The position numbers and the translations under genes were made by a program. 6,705 nucleotides of DNA, taken from NCBI GenBank assembly GCA_030696235.1, contig JAUYSN010000092.1, forward strand, positions 1 to 6,705. Reading direction: 5' to 3'. The DNA is from Sulfuricella sp. GTDB taxonomy: Bacteria > Pseudomonadota > Gammaproteobacteria > Burkholderiales > Sulfuricellaceae. The notes beneath the pieces are model-generated. The model ran no database searches. It was not told where the DNA came from and worked only from the letters and a program-made list of their open reading frames with translations. Below, in pieces: positions 4,471 through 6,705 of the stretch (its first letter is position 1; every line of letters starts with the position of its first letter).

Positions 4471-6705
4471 ATGTCCTCCAGCCTCCTGATCGTCGAATCC
4501 CCCTCCAAAGCCAAAACTCTTAAGAAGTACCTTGGCAAGGATTTTGAAATCCTCGCCTCTTACGGCCATGTGCGCGACCTCGTGCCGAAGCAGGGCGCGG
4601 TGGACACCGAACACGACTTCAAGATGAAGTACCAGTTGATCGAACGCAATACCAAGCACGTCGATGCAATCACCAAAGCGGTCAAGCTTGCCGACAACAT
4701 CTATCTGGCAACTGACCCGGATCGCGAGGGCGAGGCGATTGCATGGCATCTTGCGGAAATTTTGAAATCCAAGAAGCTGCTCGCCAAAAAGAATGTCAAA
4801 CGCGTGGTTTTTCATGAGATCACCCAGTCCGCCGTGCTGGCGGCTGTTGCCAATCCGCGCGATATCCTCATGCCCCTGGTGAATGCCCAGCAGGCGAGGA
4901 GGGCGCTGGATTATCTGGTCGGCTTCAATCTTTCGCCGCTGCTATGGCGCAAAATTCGTCGCGGTCTTTCTGCCGGCAGGGTACAAAGCCCGGCCCTGCG
5001 CCTGATTTGCGAACGCGAAATTGAAATCGAGGCGTTCAAGACCCAGGAATACTGGAGCATCCATTTCGATTCACACAAAGGCAAGCAGAAATTTTCAGCC
5101 AAGCTGTTCCAGTACAAGGGCGAAAAGCTGAACCAGTTCAGCGTCGGCACCGAAGCTTCGCAGGCAGATATCGTTGGCTACCTTACACAGCATGCCGGTG
5201 GCAAGGCAACGGTCGTCCAGGTCGACAAGAAGCGCAAGCAGCGCCAAGCTTCCGCGCCATTTACCACCTCTACCTTGCAGCAGGAAGCCGTGCGCAAGCT
5301 GGGATTCACCACCGACCGCGCCATGCGCGTTGCGCAACAGCTTTACGAAGGGGTGGACACCGGAGGCGGAGCTGCTGGTCTGATCACCTACATGCGTACC
5401 GACTCGGTTATCCTCGCCAACGAGGCGGTAGCGGAAATCCGCGATTACATCTCCGCCAAGTTCGACCCTGACTATTTGCCCAAAGCGCCGGTCCAGTACA
5501 AAAACAAATCCAAAAATGCCCAGGAGGCGCACGAAGCCATACGGCCCACATCGATCCTGCGCACACCGGATGACGTTCGAGCCTTTCTTACCGCAGACCA
5601 GGCCAAGCTTTATGAAATGATCTGGAAGCGAGCGCTGGCTTGCCAGATGAGTCCGGCCAAGTTCGACACTGTCAGCCTGGATCTGGCAGTTGCGGATGAA
5701 AGCACGCTGTTCCGAGCCTCTGGCCAGACCCTGGTTTTTCCCGGTTTTATCGCGGTTTACCTGGAAGGCGCGGACGACCAGGAGGAGGAAGGCGAAAGCA
5801 AGCTGCCGCCGATGGAAGCCGGCGATCAAGTCCCGGTGGACAAACTCTACGGCGAACAGCACTTCACCCAGCCGCCGCCGCGCTACACTGAAGCCAGCCT
5901 GGTCAAGGATCTGGAAGAGCATGGCATTGGCCGCCCGTCGACTTACGCCAGCATTATCTCGACACTACAGGCCAGGGAATACGTAAACCTCGACAAAAAG
6001 CGGTTTTTCCCCACTGACGTAGGCTCGGTGGTCAACAAGTTCCTGACCGAGCATTTCACGCGCTATGTCGATTACGATTTTACGGCCAAGCTGGAAGACC
6101 AGCTGGACAGCATCTCCACCGGCGATAAGGAATGGATCCCGGTTCTGGCGGATTTCTGGAAGGGCTTCAGCCAGCAAATCGAGGAAAAGAAAAACATCGA
6201 GCGCAAGGACCTTACCCATGAGCAGCTCGATGAAGCCTGTCCAAAATGCGGAAAACCCCTGTCCGTAAGGCTGGGCAAGCGCGGGAAATTCGTGGGCTGC
6301 AGCGGCTATCCTGAATGTGACTTTACCCGCAGCATGGACGGCGAGGTCAAGCCGGACGAACCGGTAGTGGTGGAAGGACGCCTGTGCCCGAAATGCGAAA
6401 GCCCTCTGCACGTGAAATCCGGCGCATACGGCAAGTTCATCGGTTGCTCGGCCTATCCTAAGTGCAAGTTCCTCGAACCCCTGGAAAAACCCAAGGATAC
6501 GGGGGTAACCTGCCCGGAATGCAAAAAAGGCAGCTTGATAGAACGTAAAAGCCGCTACGGGAAACTGTTTTATTCCTGCAATACTTACCCGGATTGTAAA
6601 TATGCGGTCTGGAACCCCCCCATCGCCGAGCCCTGCCCAAAATGCAACTGGCCAGTGCTGACCATCAAGACGACCAAACGTCGCGGCACCGAAAAAGTTT
6701 GTCCG
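4471..6705 (+). CDS. topA: DNA topoisomerase I (type IA), 3' end beyond window
   Basis: Relaxes negative supercoils by cutting one strand through a 5'-phosphotyrosine link. 745 residues are visible without a stop. The Toprim domain has IVESPSKAK (7-15) with acidic E9, and TDPDREGEAIAWHL (81-94) with metal-binding D82, D84 and E86. The region NAQQARRALDYLVGF (138-152) and RRGLSAGRVQSPAL (163-176) follows, then PFTTSTLQQEA (263-273). The active site is GLITYMRTDS with nucleophile Y307 and R309. HEAIRPT (354-360) and EHGIGRPSTYA (483-493) are intact. The C-terminus has zinc ribbons with Cys at 590/593/610/616, 639/642/659/665 and 681/684/703/709, and a fourth starting at 722/725/744 where the window ends. 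The ATG fits the family start; the ribosome binding site (GAGAG, 4463-4467) is weak and close. The full protein should be somewhat longer than visible here. It probably has its own promoter upstream. Confidence 0.97.
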   Translation, partial: MSSSLLIVESPSKAKTLKKYLGKDFEILASYGHVRDLVPKQGAVDTEHDFKMKYQLIERNTKHVDAITKAVKLADNIYLATDPDREGEAIAWHLAEILKSKKLLAKKNVKRVVFHEITQSAVLAAVANPRDILMPLVNAQQARRALDYLVGFNLSPLLWRKIRRGLSAGRVQSPALRLICEREIEIEAFKTQEYWSIHFDSHKGKQKFSAKLFQYKGEKLNQFSVGTEASQADIVGYLTQHAGGKATVVQVDKKRKQRQASAPFTTSTLQQEAVRKLGFTTDRAMRVAQQLYEGVDTGGGAAGLITYMRTDSVILANEAVAEIRDYISAKFDPDYLPKAPVQYKNKSKNAQEAHEAIRPTSILRTPDDVRAFLTADQAKLYEMIWKRALACQMSPAKFDTVSLDLAVADESTLFRASGQTLVFPGFIAVYLEGADDQEEEGESKLPPMEAGDQVPVDKLYGEQHFTQPPPRYTEASLVKDLEEHGIGRPSTYASIISTLQAREYVNLDKKRFFPTDVGSVVNKFLTEHFTRYVDYDFTAKLEDQLDSISTGDKEWIPVLADFWKGFSQQIEEKKNIERKDLTHEQLDEACPKCGKPLSVRLGKRGKFVGCSGYPECDFTRSMDGEVKPDEPVVVEGRLCPKCESPLHVKSGAYGKFIGCSAYPKCKFLEPLEKPKDTGVTCPECKKGSLIERKSRYGKLFYSCNTYPDCKYAVWNPPIAEPCPKCNWPVLTIKTTKRRGTEKVCP

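Noticed and set aside
3946..4815. Long minus-strand open frame (289 codons) across smg, the gap and the start of topA
   Set aside because: It is antisense to two clearly recognised genes, crosses a promoter-bearing gap and has no family resemblance; it is a codon-bias shadow.
5095..5922. Minus-strand open frame (275 codons) inside topA
   Set aside because: Antisense to the intact catalytic part of topoisomerase I; the translation shows no family motif.

Overview
The window looks like chromosomal DNA of a betaproteobacterium. By eye the base composition is moderately GC-rich. Every recognisable protein belongs to conserved housekeeping families, and the order (rsmB?)-fmt-def diverging from lysM-dprA-smg-topA is a layout I know from Betaproteobacteria. 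The genus cannot be fixed from this alone; a Nitrosomonadales- or Gallionellales-like lineage is only a guess. I see no phage, transposase, CRISPR array, tRNA or rRNA.

Layout. Bases 1-22 (minus) may be the first codons of rsmB. Bases 23-200 are intergenic and are mostly filled by a repeat element at 41-184 with perfect 26-bp inverted ends made of CACGAATG-type units. Then, on the minus strand, come fmt (201-1130) and def (1132-1635), one base apart. A 117-bp divergent intergenic region (1636-1752) carries a plausible def promoter. On the plus strand follow a secreted LysM protein (1753-2787), dprA (2771-3892, overlapping the LysM gene by 17 bp), smg/DUF494 (3934-4392) and topA (from 4471, running off the window end at 6705 inside its fourth zinc ribbon). 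A good sigma70-like promoter lies in the 78-bp smg-topA gap.

How the genes work together. Fmt and Def are the two ends of the N-formylmethionine cycle: Fmt formylates initiator Met-tRNA, and Def removes the formyl group from nascent proteins. rsmB (16S rRNA m5C967 methyltransferase) is the usual third member. The plus-strand genes are a positional rather than a pathway cluster: a cell-wall-binding protein, the RecA loader for incoming single-stranded DNA, a small helical protein of unknown role, and topoisomerase I.

I found no evidence for a new multi-gene system. The most unusual sequence is the inverted-repeat element at 41-184. Secondary points are the lysM-dprA overlap, the palindrome over the topA -35 box, and the uncharacterised C-terminal part of the LysM protein.
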